A stretch of 64,000 nt of DNA from positions 504,810 through 568,809 of the forward strand of contig CAWCSA010000002.1 in NCBI GenBank assembly GCA_963798015.1, in the 5' to 3' direction. Position 1 is the first letter of the stretch. Each line of letters opens with the position of its first letter. Below are positions 8,927 through 19,599 of this stretch, piece by piece. A program made the translations under genes and the position numbers. The DNA comes from Roseiarcus sp963798015 (lineage in GTDB: Bacteria; Pseudomonadota; Alphaproteobacteria; Rhizobiales; Beijerinckiaceae). The notes beneath the pieces were generated by a model. The model was given only the letters and a program-made list of their open reading frames with translations. It had not been told where the DNA came from and searched no databases.

Positions 8927-9733
8927 GTGAGACGAAAATTTTCGCTCGCGCATTTGACCGTGATCCGCCTTAGCCCCCCGCAGGTGATCGAGGTCGCCGC
9001 TCGCACTGGCTACGACACAGTCGGGCTGCGTCTGACGGGGGGCACGGAGATCACTCCTGCCTATCCGCTGATGGACGACAAGCCGCTGATGCGCGCGACC
9101 AAAGCGGCAATGGCGGCGACGGGCGTCGGCGTGCTTGATATCGAGTTCGTCAGGATCACGCCGGAGACGAATGTTTCGTCGCTCGAGCCCTTTGCGGCGG
9201 CCGGCGCGGAGCTTGGCGCCAGATACATGATTGCGTCCGCCTACGACCCAGACCTCAGCCGCTTCACGGACCGGCTGGCCGCGATCAGCGACCTGGCTTC
9301 GCGCTATGGATTGCGCGCGATGCTCGAGTTCTTTCCGTGGACAGTCGTTCCTGATCTCAGCGCAGCGCTGAGGATCGTCGAGGCGGCCGAGCGGCCCGAA
9401 CTCGGAATTCTCGTGGACACGCTTCACTTCAACCGATCGGCGAGCAAGTTTGACGAGCTCGACGGGATTCCTCCGTCGCGTTTTCCCTTCGTCCATGTCG
9501 CTGACGCGCCGGTGCAGGCGAGCTATACGACCGAAGAGCTGCTGCACGCCGGCCGCGTAGAGCGCCTGCCGCCCGGCGAGGGCGGAATCGATATCAAGCG
9601 CATCCTGAGCCGTATGCCCCAGGACATCCCGGTCGCGCTCGAGGTTCCAATGACGGCCGTGGCTGCAGTGGAAGGCGAAGAGGCGGTTGCGCTTCGCGTG
9701 CGTCAAGCGGCGGAGCGTTTGCTCACAGGCTGA
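8927..9733 (+). CDS. Xylose-isomerase-like TIM barrel protein (sugar phosphate isomerase/epimerase)
   Basis: A 268-aa protein of the AP-endonuclease-2/xylose-isomerase-like TIM barrel family, which includes metal-dependent isomerases, epimerases and dehydratases of sugars and polyols. Metal-ligand style residues are visible in AMLEFFP (Glu), LGILVDTLHFNRS (Asp, His), FPFVHVADAP (His, Asp), and a late VALEVPM (Glu). GTG start at 8927 is preceded by CGGGCGGAGGG, a good ribosome binding site. It sits between the aldehyde dehydrogenase and the ThDP enzyme on the same strand. Its substrate cannot be read from sequence. Confidence 0.85.
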   Translation: MRRKFSLAHLTVIRLSPPQVIEVAARTGYDTVGLRLTGGTEITPAYPLMDDKPLMRATKAAMAATGVGVLDIEFVRITPETNVSSLEPFAAAGAELGARYMIASAYDPDLSRFTDRLAAISDLASRYGLRAMLEFFPWTVVPDLSAALRIVEAAERPELGILVDTLHFNRSASKFDELDGIPPSRFPFVHVADAPVQASYTTEELLHAGRVERLPPGEGGIDIKRILSRMPQDIPVALEVPMTAVAAVEGEEAVALRVRQAAERLLTG

Positions 9734-9882
9734 GCGCGGCGACCTGCGGAGGTTCCGGCGCGATCGACCAAACCGGATGGTGGAAGATACAGCGGTTTGT
9801 TGACAGCGCCGACCCGTGGCTCAAACGAATGCGGTTGCTGACAAAGCGTGAATGCGCCAGCGTGCGTGTACCCTTCACCCCG

Positions 9883-9907
9883 ACCCCTCTCCCGGCGGGA
9901 GAGGGGT
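9883..9907. repeat. REP-like hairpin in front of the ThDP enzyme gene
   Basis: ACCCCTCTCCC-GGC-GGGAGAGGGGT forms an 11-bp perfect stem with a 3-base loop. Such CCCTCTCCC...GGGAGAGGG palindromes recur between genes in many Hyphomicrobiales genomes. It ends 20 bp before the ATG at 9928, just upstream of its AAGGAG ribosome binding site, so it could also affect translation or act as a terminator for the upstream gene. Confidence 0.55.
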
Positions 9908-9927
9908 GAAGACAAGGAGCCCGTCCC

Positions 9928-11580
<1,653 letters not shown>

Positions 11581-11616
11581 TTGGCGCCGCGCGTCAGCCG
11601 CGATCGCCGGCCCGAT

Positions 11617-12519
11617 TCAGAATTCCACTTCTAGCCTCAGCTTGGCGAGCTGGCGCGGGAATTCTTCGAAGTCGACACGGCCGACTGGCGTTTGTGTAAG
11701 GAAGGCGGCCGAGAGGTCGATCTTCTCGTTGATCTGGTAGTGGAACGTCGGCCCGAAATAGAAAGCTTGCCCCTCGAATCCGCGCGGAACCAGGCCCCCG
11801 TAGGCGCGATCGTAGTCGGCTTCGGCGCCAAACATCAACGGCGGCGTCAGGCGGTAGGAGAGCGCGGCCGATGCGGAAAGGACAGCTGTGTCCTGCCTCA
11901 GCTGACCCGGAAACCGAGAGGCGTCCGGTGCGTAGACAAGATTGACCGCCCCATAGAGGCGCCGATCGCTGGATATGATGTCTGCGACGGCCTGGAACGC
12001 TGTATTGAAATCGTTGGCCTGCTGCCCGGCTTCGGCAATGGAATTGTATTCGGGCTGCGCGGTCAGCGTCACCTGGATCGGAACATCCTTGGTCCGATGC
12101 CAGACAACGTATCGGAACTCCGCCGAGACGCCCATGAAGTTGACGCCGACGAAATCGGGCAGGTCCGGCACGCGCCGTATATCCTGGCCGAGCACATGCG
12201 CGCCGAGCTCGAGTCCAAACGAATCGGTCAGTGCATTTTCGAAGATGAATTCCTGTTCGACTGAATTGTAGAGGCCATGTGGCTCCCCGAACGATCCCGT
12301 GCTCTCGAATTCAAGTGATCGGTCGCCCTTTTCGCCCACGTCCGCGCCCTCAAGGAAGCCGAACAGGTTCTTGGTGTCGAGGGCGTAGAAGGGATTGTTC
12401 GGCTGTTCCGTCGTGGGCGCTTCATTGTCATCCGCGGCCGCGATGGAGGGAGCGACGGCGAGCGCGAGCGCGAAACCAAGAGAGCGGAGTCCATTGCGGC
12501 GGGAATGGTGAGCGCCCAG
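11617..12519 (-). CDS. Putative outer-membrane beta-barrel protein
   Basis: An uncharacterised secreted protein of about 300 aa. The frame is open to 12531; a signal peptide (SLGFALALAVAPSIAAADD) is encoded upstream of the first in-frame ATG at 12339, so that ATG cannot be the start. No ATG, GTG or TTG lies between the stop at 12532 and the signal peptide. CTG at 12519, preceded by GGGGAAGG, is the best available start; alternatively a missing base hides an ATG at 12494. The mature part shows alternating hydrophobic strands and ends in LAKLRLEVEF, a terminal aromatic as in outer-membrane barrels. Function not recognised. Confidence 0.6.
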   Translation of the reverse strand: MGAHHSRRNGLRSLGFALALAVAPSIAAADDNEAPTTEQPNNPFYALDTKNLFGFLEGADVGEKGDRSLEFESTGSFGEPHGLYNSVEQEFIFENALTDSFGLELGAHVLGQDIRRVPDLPDFVGVNFMGVSAEFRYVVWHRTKDVPIQVTLTAQPEYNSIAEAGQQANDFNTAFQAVADIISSDRRLYGAVNLVYAPDASRFPGQLRQDTAVLSASAALSYRLTPPLMFGAEADYDRAYGGLVPRGFEGQAFYFGPTFHYQINEKIDLSAAFLTQTPVGRVDFEEFPRQLAKLRLEVEF

Positions 12520-12861
12520 GATCCTTCCCCTTTAACCTCGGTCGCTCATTGGGTGGGCGCGAAACTCGAGCGAATGACGGCGCTAAATCGTCAGGCTCGA
12601 GCGTCGAACAAACCCTGCGTGCGCGCCTCTACGATCAGGCTGATCGGAAAACGGGAGTTTTTGGAACCACAGTCCCGATTATTTTCCTATCATCACGGGA
12701 ATAATCACGTCTTCGTAAGAAAAAGTCTAGCAAATTCATATGGTCTAAGGTTGCTCATCTGCGTCGCGTCACGGGAAAAAGTCCCGGATGTCGGCTCGCG
12801 TCAAGTGGACGCTCAGTCGCGTGCGACAGCGCCTGTCGTCGGCGCGGCGGCGCAACGCCTC
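12520..12861. other. Intergenic stretch of about 340 bp, nothing recognised
   Basis: This gap lies between the start of the beta-barrel gene and the stop of the alpha/beta hydrolase gene. Its middle part (about 12650-12760) is A/T-richer than the surroundings and would hold the promoter of the beta-barrel gene. I see no clear terminator, RNA or gene in it. Confidence 0.45.
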
Positions 12862-13668
12862 TTAGCCAATGTGGTGTTTGAGAAACGCTAAAGTCTTCTC
12901 GTTGAACTCGCCGACGTTCTCGTAGATCGGCGCGTGTGCGCACATCTCGAATATGACGAGCTCGCTCGTCTTGATGCCGCTTCGGAAGGGTTCGACGAAG
13001 CGGGTCGACGTGACAATATCGTGGCTGCCGAAGGTGACTTGCGTCGGCACTTTGATCCGGCCGAGCTGGCCCAGCGCGTCATGGGCGATGACGGCGTCCG
13101 ACTGGCGAAGAAAGGCGTCGACCGGCTGCACGGGCCGGCTGCGCACGAACCTCGCAAGCTGGTCGAGATATTCAGGCTTGGCCGAATAAAACTCCGGGGT
13201 GAAGGAGAAGGGAAAGATCCCCTGAATGATCATCTCCGGGACGCTGCCGAGTCCCTTGGCGACGATTTGCCAATTCCCCACGACGGCCTTCATAAACGCA
13301 TCGGTCTTCGGCCAGCAGGAGTGCAGCGATAGCGTCTTGACCCGGTCGGGATATTTGCTGGCGAGCCACAGGCCAATCGCGCCGCCCAGCGACAGGCCGC
13401 TCACATGCGCTTTCTCGATTCCGATCGCAGCCATGAAGGCGGCGACGTCGTCGGCGAACAATTCGGTCGAATAGGCTCCGTCCGGCTTGTCGGTCTCGCC
13501 GGCGCCGCGCGGATCAAGCGAGATGCAGGTGAAATGCTTGGCGTACTCGGCGACCTGGAAGGCGTAACAGGCGTTGTCGGCGGCAAGGTAAGGGATGAGG
13601 ATAAGCGGCTCGCCCGACCCTTGGCTCTCGTAATTCATCGTGATGTCGTTGACCTTGACCTTTGGCAC
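12862..13668 (-). CDS. Alpha/beta hydrolase
   Basis: A 268-aa alpha/beta-fold hydrolase resembling 3-oxoadipate enol-lactonases and related esterases. Start taken at GTG 13668 (VPKVKVNDITMNYE), with GGGGGAT just upstream; the longer frame back to 13923 adds about 85 Arg/Ser-rich residues that only mirror the next gene. The nucleophile elbow GLSLGGA, an acid in the TFGSHD region and the late His in CAHAPIYE form the expected triad. The oxyanion segment is LIPYLA. It lies on the same strand as the MBL-rhodanese and beta-lactamase-like genes. Confidence 0.87.
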   Translation of the reverse strand: MPKVKVNDITMNYESQGSGEPLILIPYLAADNACYAFQVAEYAKHFTCISLDPRGAGETDKPDGAYSTELFADDVAAFMAAIGIEKAHVSGLSLGGAIGLWLASKYPDRVKTLSLHSCWPKTDAFMKAVVGNWQIVAKGLGSVPEMIIQGIFPFSFTPEFYSAKPEYLDQLARFVRSRPVQPVDAFLRQSDAVIAHDALGQLGRIKVPTQVTFGSHDIVTSTRFVEPFRSGIKTSELVIFEMCAHAPIYENVGEFNEKTLAFLKHHIG

Positions 13669-13720
13669 TGAGATCCCCCGCTGACGCCTCCTCTTCGCTA
13701 AGCCGAAGCCTCGACCAAGG

Positions 13721-14749
13721 TCAACGCGTCGCGCCGCCGGCCTTCGCCCAGGCCGACATGCCGCCCTCGATATGCCGAGCCGAGGCGAGTCCCTGGTCTT
13801 GCGCCGCCTGCACCGCCATCGCCGAGCGCTCGCCGAACGCGCAATAGAAGACGATCGTCTTGCCCGACCGCGCGAGCTCGTGGATGAGGCCGCCCTCGCC
13901 GATATGGTCCTGAAGCTCGCCATAGGGCGCGTGCAGCGAGCCGGGAATGGCGCCGGTCCGCTCGCGTTCCCTCTTCTCGCGCAAGTCGATCAGCGCGACC
14001 TTCGGACGCCCGATGAGCCCCTTTGCATCCTCAACCGAAAAGGCCCAGCCCTTGCGCGCCACATCCTCCTGATGCAACCCCTGATGGATATTCGCGGGCA
14101 CGGCGACGTCCATCATTTTCGGATTGGGAAGATGCAGGCTTTCCATCAGCTTCGCATAGTCGTCGGCGTCGCGGACCTGAAGGCGCGGGTTGAAGCGTTT
14201 CTCTTCGCCGATCGTGCTGACCGTGTCGCCTTTGTAATCATGAGCGGGAAAGACCAGCGTCTCTTCCGGCAGCCGCATCAGGCGTTGCAGGCTTCCGTAT
14301 TGGGCGCGGGAATCGCCATTCTGGAAATCGGTCCGGCCAGTGCCGCGGATGAGCAGCGTGTCGCCGGTGAACACCCGATCGCCGAAATGGAAGCTGTAGG
14401 AATCATCAGTATGGCCGGGCGTGTAGAGCACGTCGAGGCTCACGCCCTCGACGCTGAGCCTGTCGCCCTCAGCGACACGCATCGAAACGACGTCGACCTG
14501 GCTCTGCTCACCCATGATCGTGATGCAGTGGGTGCGGTCGCGCAAGGCGCCCAGGCCGGTGATGTGGTCGGCGTGCAAATGTGTGTCGACCGCCTTCACG
14601 AGCCTAAGATCGAGCTCCTCCATCAGCTTGAGGTAGCGATCGACCTTCTCCAGCACCGGATCGATGATGAGCGCTTCGCCGCCCCGCCGGCTGGCGAGGA
14701 CATAGCTATAGGTGCTCGAGACGCTGTCGAACAATTGTCGAAAGATCAT
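13721..14749 (-). CDS. Persulfide dioxygenase-like MBL fold protein fused to rhodanese
   Basis: A two-domain protein of 342 aa. The N-terminal metallo-beta-lactamase domain has THLHADHITG, TPGHT and FTGDTLLIRGTGRTDF, the layout of ETHE1-type persulfide dioxygenases that oxidise glutathione persulfide with Fe(II). The C-terminal domain (about residues 245-340) is a rhodanese with active-site Cys in VFYCAFGERSA. Fusing the two lets persulfide be made and oxidised in one protein, which suits sulfide detoxification. Start at ATG 14749, with GGGAGGGG just upstream, rather than at 14794. Confidence 0.9.
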   Translation of the reverse strand: MIFRQLFDSVSSTYSYVLASRRGGEALIIDPVLEKVDRYLKLMEELDLRLVKAVDTHLHADHITGLGALRDRTHCITIMGEQSQVDVVSMRVAEGDRLSVEGVSLDVLYTPGHTDDSYSFHFGDRVFTGDTLLIRGTGRTDFQNGDSRAQYGSLQRLMRLPEETLVFPAHDYKGDTVSTIGEEKRFNPRLQVRDADDYAKLMESLHLPNPKMMDVAVPANIHQGLHQEDVARKGWAFSVEDAKGLIGRPKVALIDLREKRERERTGAIPGSLHAPYGELQDHIGEGGLIHELARSGKTIVFYCAFGERSAMAVQAAQDQGLASARHIEGGMSAWAKAGGATR

Positions 14750-14807
14750 GGCGGCCCCTCCCTGTTGCGCAGCCCCGAGCCGGGCCGTTTTCAACGGGCC
14801 ACTATAG

Positions 14808-16064
14808 TTATTTTGCGGCGGGTTTAACAGCGCCCTCCTGCTGCAAGGCTTCGAAGGCCCCGCCGATCACCGTCGGACCGAACCGGTCCTCGCCGTTCGG
14901 CGGTCGGCTGTTGACGGACCCAGTGATGAGAAGATCGTCCTGCGGCCAATAGGCGAAGATCGTGCGGAAGCCGAGCGTTTCGCCCTCGTAGAACCAATAG
15001 GCGCCTCCAAGCTCCTTTCGATAGAAGCGGCCGAGGCCAAGGCCGAAGCCGCCCGGCTCATCGGCGGTGACCTCGGGAAGGGCCAAGCCCGTCTTGTTCG
15101 AGACCATCGTCGTCATTTCATCGAGCTGCTTTGCCGGAAAGAGGCGCCTCTCGAACAGAGCTCGGATCCAAAGGTCAAGATCGTGCGGGTTGGAGATGAT
15201 GGCGCCGGCCTCGCTCGCCCAGGAGCGGTTCTGCAGTCGCATATCCTTGCCGACGAGCGGTGCGAGCGTCGATACCTTGCAGGGCTCCGGCTGGTACATG
15301 AGGCAATCCTGCAGCATGTAGAGCGCGCGAGGCACTCGCGACATCACGGGTCCTGCAGATGCGGGTCCCGGATGGGCCCCATCGGCGTAATACGTGTCGT
15401 GCAGCCCGAGCGGCTCGAAGATCATCGTCGTCAGCGCTTGCTCGTAGTTCATGCCGGACGCCGCCTCGATGATCAGGCCGGCAAGAATGTAGTTGGTGTT
15501 GGAGTAGAACCACCCCGTGCTCGGCGGAAAATTGTGGCCGTTCGCGGGATCGACGTAGCCGATCAGATCCTTGGCGCTGAACTGATGATGAAGGTCGGCG
15601 ACCTCGATGTCGCCAATCTCAACCGTCTCCGAATAATTCGGGATGCCGCTCACCATCTGGAGCAACGCGCGGATGGTCACGTCCTTCCATGCCGGATATT
15701 GCGGCAGCCATTTTCCGATCGTGTCGTCGAGCTTGAGCTTGCCGGCCGCTTCGAGCTTGAGGATCAGCGCGGAGGTGAATTCCTTGGTGTTGCTGCCGAT
15801 GTCGAACAACGTGTCGGGGCCGATCGGCTTTTTGTCGCTGAGCCCATCGTCGCCGGAATAGACCGCAAGGATCGGTTTGCCGCCGCCACGATCGACCTGC
15901 AAGGCCGCGCCCGAGAGGCCTTCGATCGACGCGCGATCCTTGACGTAGGCGTCGAGGACCTGCTGCAGTTGCGCGGTGAGGCCCGTGTCATCGGCGCGCG
16001 CGGGTGGGGAAGAAAAATCAAGCGCGCCGAAAAGCGCCAGGGCGACAAACAGTCCGGACCGCAT
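14808..16064 (-). CDS. Serine beta-lactamase family hydrolase (class C-like)
   Basis: A 418-aa secreted serine hydrolase of the beta-lactamase/PBP transpeptidase-like family. Start at 16064 gives a signal peptide ending near PPARADD. The SxxK motif is SNTK and the YxN motif is in GWFYSNTNYILAG. These proteins are mostly peptidases or esterases rather than true beta-lactamases, so antibiotic hydrolysis should not be assumed. The stop is 58 bp from the MBL-rhodanese start on the same strand. Confidence 0.87.
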   Translation of the reverse strand: MRSGLFVALALFGALDFSSPPARADDTGLTAQLQQVLDAYVKDRASIEGLSGAALQVDRGGGKPILAVYSGDDGLSDKKPIGPDTLFDIGSNTKEFTSALILKLEAAGKLKLDDTIGKWLPQYPAWKDVTIRALLQMVSGIPNYSETVEIGDIEVADLHHQFSAKDLIGYVDPANGHNFPPSTGWFYSNTNYILAGLIIEAASGMNYEQALTTMIFEPLGLHDTYYADGAHPGPASAGPVMSRVPRALYMLQDCLMYQPEPCKVSTLAPLVGKDMRLQNRSWASEAGAIISNPHDLDLWIRALFERRLFPAKQLDEMTTMVSNKTGLALPEVTADEPGGFGLGLGRFYRKELGGAYWFYEGETLGFRTIFAYWPQDDLLITGSVNSRPPNGEDRFGPTVIGGAFEALQQEGAVKPAAK

Positions 16065-16278
16065 TGTTATCTGCCCCCTCGGGACCGGCTGCTGCCGGTC
16101 AACGACAAGCCACACGCTATCAGATTCGGACGCCTCGCAGAGCCGAGCTAGCGATCTAAGAGCGAAGGAACTTTACGAGTTCCAAGCCTCGCCAAAGACG
16201 CGTATCCAGGCGCCGCCGAAGACTTTTGCGGTCGCTTGGGCCGTATAGCGCGCGGCGCGGCCGCGAGCTTCCCGCCGT

Positions 16279-16937
16279 TCAGGCCGGTTGCTTGACGATG
16301 CGGATGTAGGGCTTGGGCGAGCGCCAGCCTTCCGGGAATAATTTCTTGGCGTCGTCGTCGCTGACTGAGCCGGAAATGATCACGTCGTCGCCGTGCTTCC
16401 AGTTCACGGGCGTGGAAATCTTGTGCTTCGCCGTGAGCTGCATGGAATCGAGCACGCGCAGAATCTCATCGAAGTTGCGTCCGGTGCTCATCGGATAGGT
16501 GAGTGTGAGCTTGATCTTTTTATCGGGGGCAATCACGAACACCGAACGCACAGCTTGGTTGGTTGCCGCCGTCCGGCCATCCGACGTGCCCGGCTCCTCG
16601 GCCGGCAGCATGTTGTAGAGCTTGGAGACCGCGAGATCTTTGTCGGCGATGATGGGGTAATTCACCTTCGCGCCTTGCGTCTCTTCGATGTCGGCGAGCC
16701 AACGCGCATGGGACTCGCTCGGGTCGATGCTTAAGCCGATGAGCTTGGTGTTGCGCTTGGTGAACTCGGGCTCGATCTTCGCCATGTAGCCAAGCTCAGT
16801 GGTGCACACCGGCGTGAAGTCCTTGGGATGCGAGAACAGGTCGCCCATTTGTCGCCGATCCACTCGTGAAAGTTGATCTTGCCCTGCGTCGTTTCAGCCG
16901 TGAAGTCAGGAGCAGTGTCGTTGAGGCGAAGGCTCAT
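16279..16937 (-). pseudogene. 1-Cys type peroxiredoxin, split by a one-base frameshift
   Basis: Peroxiredoxins reduce peroxides through a catalytic Cys. The start at 16937 (MSLRLNDTAPDFTAET) has a good AAAGGAG site. The first frame runs to INFHEWIGDKW and the second resumes at LFSHPKDFTPVCTTELG, which holds the peroxidatic Cys, then the long C-terminal domain of the Prx6/1-Cys class (about 219 aa in all). At 16844-16846 the coding strand reads TGGGCG; a fourth G would restore KWGDLFSHPKD, so one base is missing from a G run. Most likely a sequencing error in a working gene. Confidence 0.88.
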
Positions 16938-17196
16938 CAAAAACTCCTTTGGAAAAATGGGTCGTTTCACTATGAACGCGGCGCTTCGCCAGGATCGACG
17001 CGGCTGACCTTCGACAGGGAACTTTCGCGATCCTAGGTCGCGCAGATCAAATAGCGGCTTCAACACGCAAGCACAAGTTGATCACAAGTCTAGTATGTTT
17101 TACTCGCGACTTGGCCCACGGAGCGTCCAGGCGCCGCCTCTGCCGCATCGGGCGCCGCGCGTTGGCCTTGCGTCCCAGACCAACTATGATCGTCCC

Positions 17197-18417
17197 ATGA
17201 CTGAAGCGGAGATCGCCAAGCTTGCGACGTGGCTCGCGAAAGCAGGGCTCGAGGGGCGTAGCGAGACCGCCCTGATCGAGGGCTTTTGCAGCCGCGCAGT
17301 CGCGGGGGGACTGCCGCTCGCTCGCGTGATGATGCTCATCGACACGCTCCATCCCATTCACGAGGGCCGGGCGTTTCGCTGGGAAAGAGAAAAGCCGGAA
17401 GTGACGCTGACCGAATACGGGCGAACCGCCGAGGGGGAGGCGCTGGAACGGTGGCGCGTAAGCCCTCTTTACCGGCTTTTGAACAGCGGCGAATCGGTTT
17501 TACGCCTGCGTGTGACCGCGGAGACCGAAGTTGAATTCCCTTCCTTCGCGGAGTTTCGTGAGGCGAAGTTCACGGATTACGTTGCGATCATCAACCGCTT
17601 CGCCGAAGACGGCGCGATCGGCGAGATGGATTGTGTGTATTCCTATTGGACGACGGATCGAGCCGATGGATTCAGCGACGATGAGCTCGGCGCGCTGAAA
17701 CGGCTCTCCCCCTTCCTCGGGCTTGCGATCAAAGCTGTGTCTCTTGCTCGTATCGCCGAGACGCTGGTCGAAACCTATCTCGGACGCGACGCCGGCCGCC
17801 GCGTGCTGCGAGGCCGCATCGAGCGCGGCGTCGCCGACCGGATCAACACGGTCCTGTGGTTCAGCGACTTGCGCAACTATACGCGCATCTCCGACACCTC
17901 CCCGCCGGAAGAGATCATCCCGCTGCTCAACGATTATGCCGAGGCCATCGTCTCGTCGATCCATCAGCATTCCGGCGACGTCCTGAAGCTGATCGGCGAT
18001 GGCGTGCTTGCGATCTTCCCGGCCGAGGAACGCAGTCGCGCTTGCGCGGCCGCGCTCGACGCCGCAGGCGCCGCGCGAGAGGCGGTCGCCGCCTTGAACG
18101 CGCGCCGGTTCGAAAAAAGCTTGCCTTCGACCGAAATGTATCTCGGGCTCCACTTTGGCGAGGTCTTCTACGGCAACATCGGCAGCAAGGAGCGCCTCGA
18201 TTTCACCGTCGTCGGACCGGCGGTCAACGAGGTGAGCCGGATCGCCGCCATGTGCCGGTCGGTGGATCAGCCGATCCTCCTCTCCGCGGCGTTCGCGGAA
18301 TCCTGCGCCGGCCATCCGCATACGTTCGCTTCCGTGGGACGCTTTGCCCTGCGCGGGGTCGGCAAGCCACAGGAACTCTTCACGCTCGATCTTCTTGAGA
18401 CCCCTTTGGCCGGCTAA
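17197..18417 (+). CDS. Adenylate/guanylate cyclase (class III)
   Basis: A 406-aa class III nucleotide cyclase, making cAMP or cGMP. The first 200 residues form a variable sensor-like region without a clear membrane segment. The catalytic domain follows: the first metal-binding Asp in WFSDLRNYTRIS, the second in KLIGDGVLAIF, and the transition-state Asn/Arg in GPAVNEVSRIA. All key residues are present, so it should be active. Start at ATG 17197 (MTEAEIAK); an upstream frame from 17095 is less likely. Confidence 0.9.
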   Translation: MTEAEIAKLATWLAKAGLEGRSETALIEGFCSRAVAGGLPLARVMMLIDTLHPIHEGRAFRWEREKPEVTLTEYGRTAEGEALERWRVSPLYRLLNSGESVLRLRVTAETEVEFPSFAEFREAKFTDYVAIINRFAEDGAIGEMDCVYSYWTTDRADGFSDDELGALKRLSPFLGLAIKAVSLARIAETLVETYLGRDAGRRVLRGRIERGVADRINTVLWFSDLRNYTRISDTSPPEEIIPLLNDYAEAIVSSIHQHSGDVLKLIGDGVLAIFPAEERSRACAAALDAAGAAREAVAALNARRFEKSLPSTEMYLGLHFGEVFYGNIGSKERLDFTVVGPAVNEVSRIAAMCRSVDQPILLSAAFAESCAGHPHTFASVGRFALRGVGKPQELFTLDLLETPLAG

Positions 18418-18490
18418 CGTCGCCCACGGAACGGGTCCGCAACAAACTTCGGGCGCGGGCGTTCTCCCGTCAATCGTGGAGATCGCAAAA

Positions 18491-19516
18491 ATGACTTCAG
18501 AGGAACGCTTTCCCTATTCCCGCCGCGCAATCGTTGGCGCGGGCAGCATTGGCCTCGTGGCCGCCGCGGCACCCGCCTTTGCGCAGAGCTCCAAGGAGCG
18601 GCCGCTGTCGAAAGACGCCGAGGCCCCGGTCCCTGAAGCCCTGCAGGATCCGCGAACCAAATACCCGAAGCCACCGTTTCGCCGACAGCAGCAGCCTTGG
18701 CCCGGGCTCGCAAGCCGGATGGACCCGCGCCCAGATCATGGCGAGACGTCCTATCGCGGCTCGGGTCGGCTTGCCGGCCGAAGGGCTTTGATTACCGGCG
18801 GGGATTCCGGCATGGGCCGCGCCGCCGCGATCGCATTTGCGCGCGAGGGCGCGGACGTCGTCATCAATCATCTGCCGGAGGAGCAGGAGGATGCGGGCGA
18901 GGTCATCGATCTGATGAAGGCGGAAGGCCGAAAAGCGTTGTCGATTCCTGGGGATATTCGTGACGAAGCGTTCTGCAAGCGGCTCGTTGACGACGCCGTT
19001 CGAGGTCTTGGAGGTCTCGACATCCTCGTCAGTAACGCAGGACGCCAACAGAGCAAGCCTTCGATCCTCGATATTTCGACTGAGGATTTTGACGCGACGA
19101 TGAAGACGAACATCTATGCCCCGTTCTGGATCATCAAGGCAGCGCTGCCTCACATGCCGCCCGGATCGGCCATCATCGGCACTGCCTCGGAGCAGGCTTA
19201 CGACCCATCGCCTGACCTTTACGACTATGCCCAGACGAAGGCTGCGACCATGAATTATGTGAAGTCGCTGGCGAAGCAGCTCGCTTCGAGGGGCATCCGG
19301 GTGAACGCCGTCGCTCCGGGGCCGATCTGGACACCGTTGCAAGTGAGCGGCGGCGCCACGCAGGAAAAGTTGGAGAAGTTCGGCGGCCAGACCCCCCTTG
19401 GTCGGCCCGGCCAACCTGCGGAGCTCGGATCCATCTACGTCCAGCTGGCGATGTCCGATGCGAGCTTTGCGACAGGCCAGGTCTATGGCTCCGCAGGAGG
19501 AAGCGGGCAGCCTTGA
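18491..19516 (+). CDS. SDR oxidoreductase (YghA-like) with Tat signal
   Basis: A 341-aa SDR enzyme related to the NADP-dependent aldehyde reductase YghA of E. coli. The cofactor motif is TGGDSGMGRA, the NAG motif VSNAGRQQ, and the catalytic Tyr/Lys YAQTK, with a Ser in GTASEQAY; the family's PGPIWT segment is also present. Unusually, the ATG start at 18491 adds a leader with twin arginines (YSRRAIVGAG) and an Ala-rich hydrophobic stretch ending APAFAQ, which looks like a Tat signal. If real, the folded enzyme with its cofactor would be exported. Confidence 0.88.
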   Translation: MTSEERFPYSRRAIVGAGSIGLVAAAAPAFAQSSKERPLSKDAEAPVPEALQDPRTKYPKPPFRRQQQPWPGLASRMDPRPDHGETSYRGSGRLAGRRALITGGDSGMGRAAAIAFAREGADVVINHLPEEQEDAGEVIDLMKAEGRKALSIPGDIRDEAFCKRLVDDAVRGLGGLDILVSNAGRQQSKPSILDISTEDFDATMKTNIYAPFWIIKAALPHMPPGSAIIGTASEQAYDPSPDLYDYAQTKAATMNYVKSLAKQLASRGIRVNAVAPGPIWTPLQVSGGATQEKLEKFGGQTPLGRPGQPAELGSIYVQLAMSDASFATGQVYGSAGGSGQP

Positions 19517-19599
19517 GGCGTTGCGGAGAGCGCGACAGGCACGCTGGTTATTCGACCGCGGCTTGACGCGCCCTCCGGGCAGCCTGATACGACGGGCGC

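Noticed and set aside
13669..13923. N-terminal extension of the alpha/beta hydrolase
   Set aside because: Arg/Ser-rich residues mirror the neighbouring MBL-rhodanese gene; GTG 13668 fits the family length.
14808..16064. A true AmpC-type resistance enzyme
   Set aside because: The serine hydrolase family is broad and mostly consists of peptidases/esterases; nothing here specifies a beta-lactamase.
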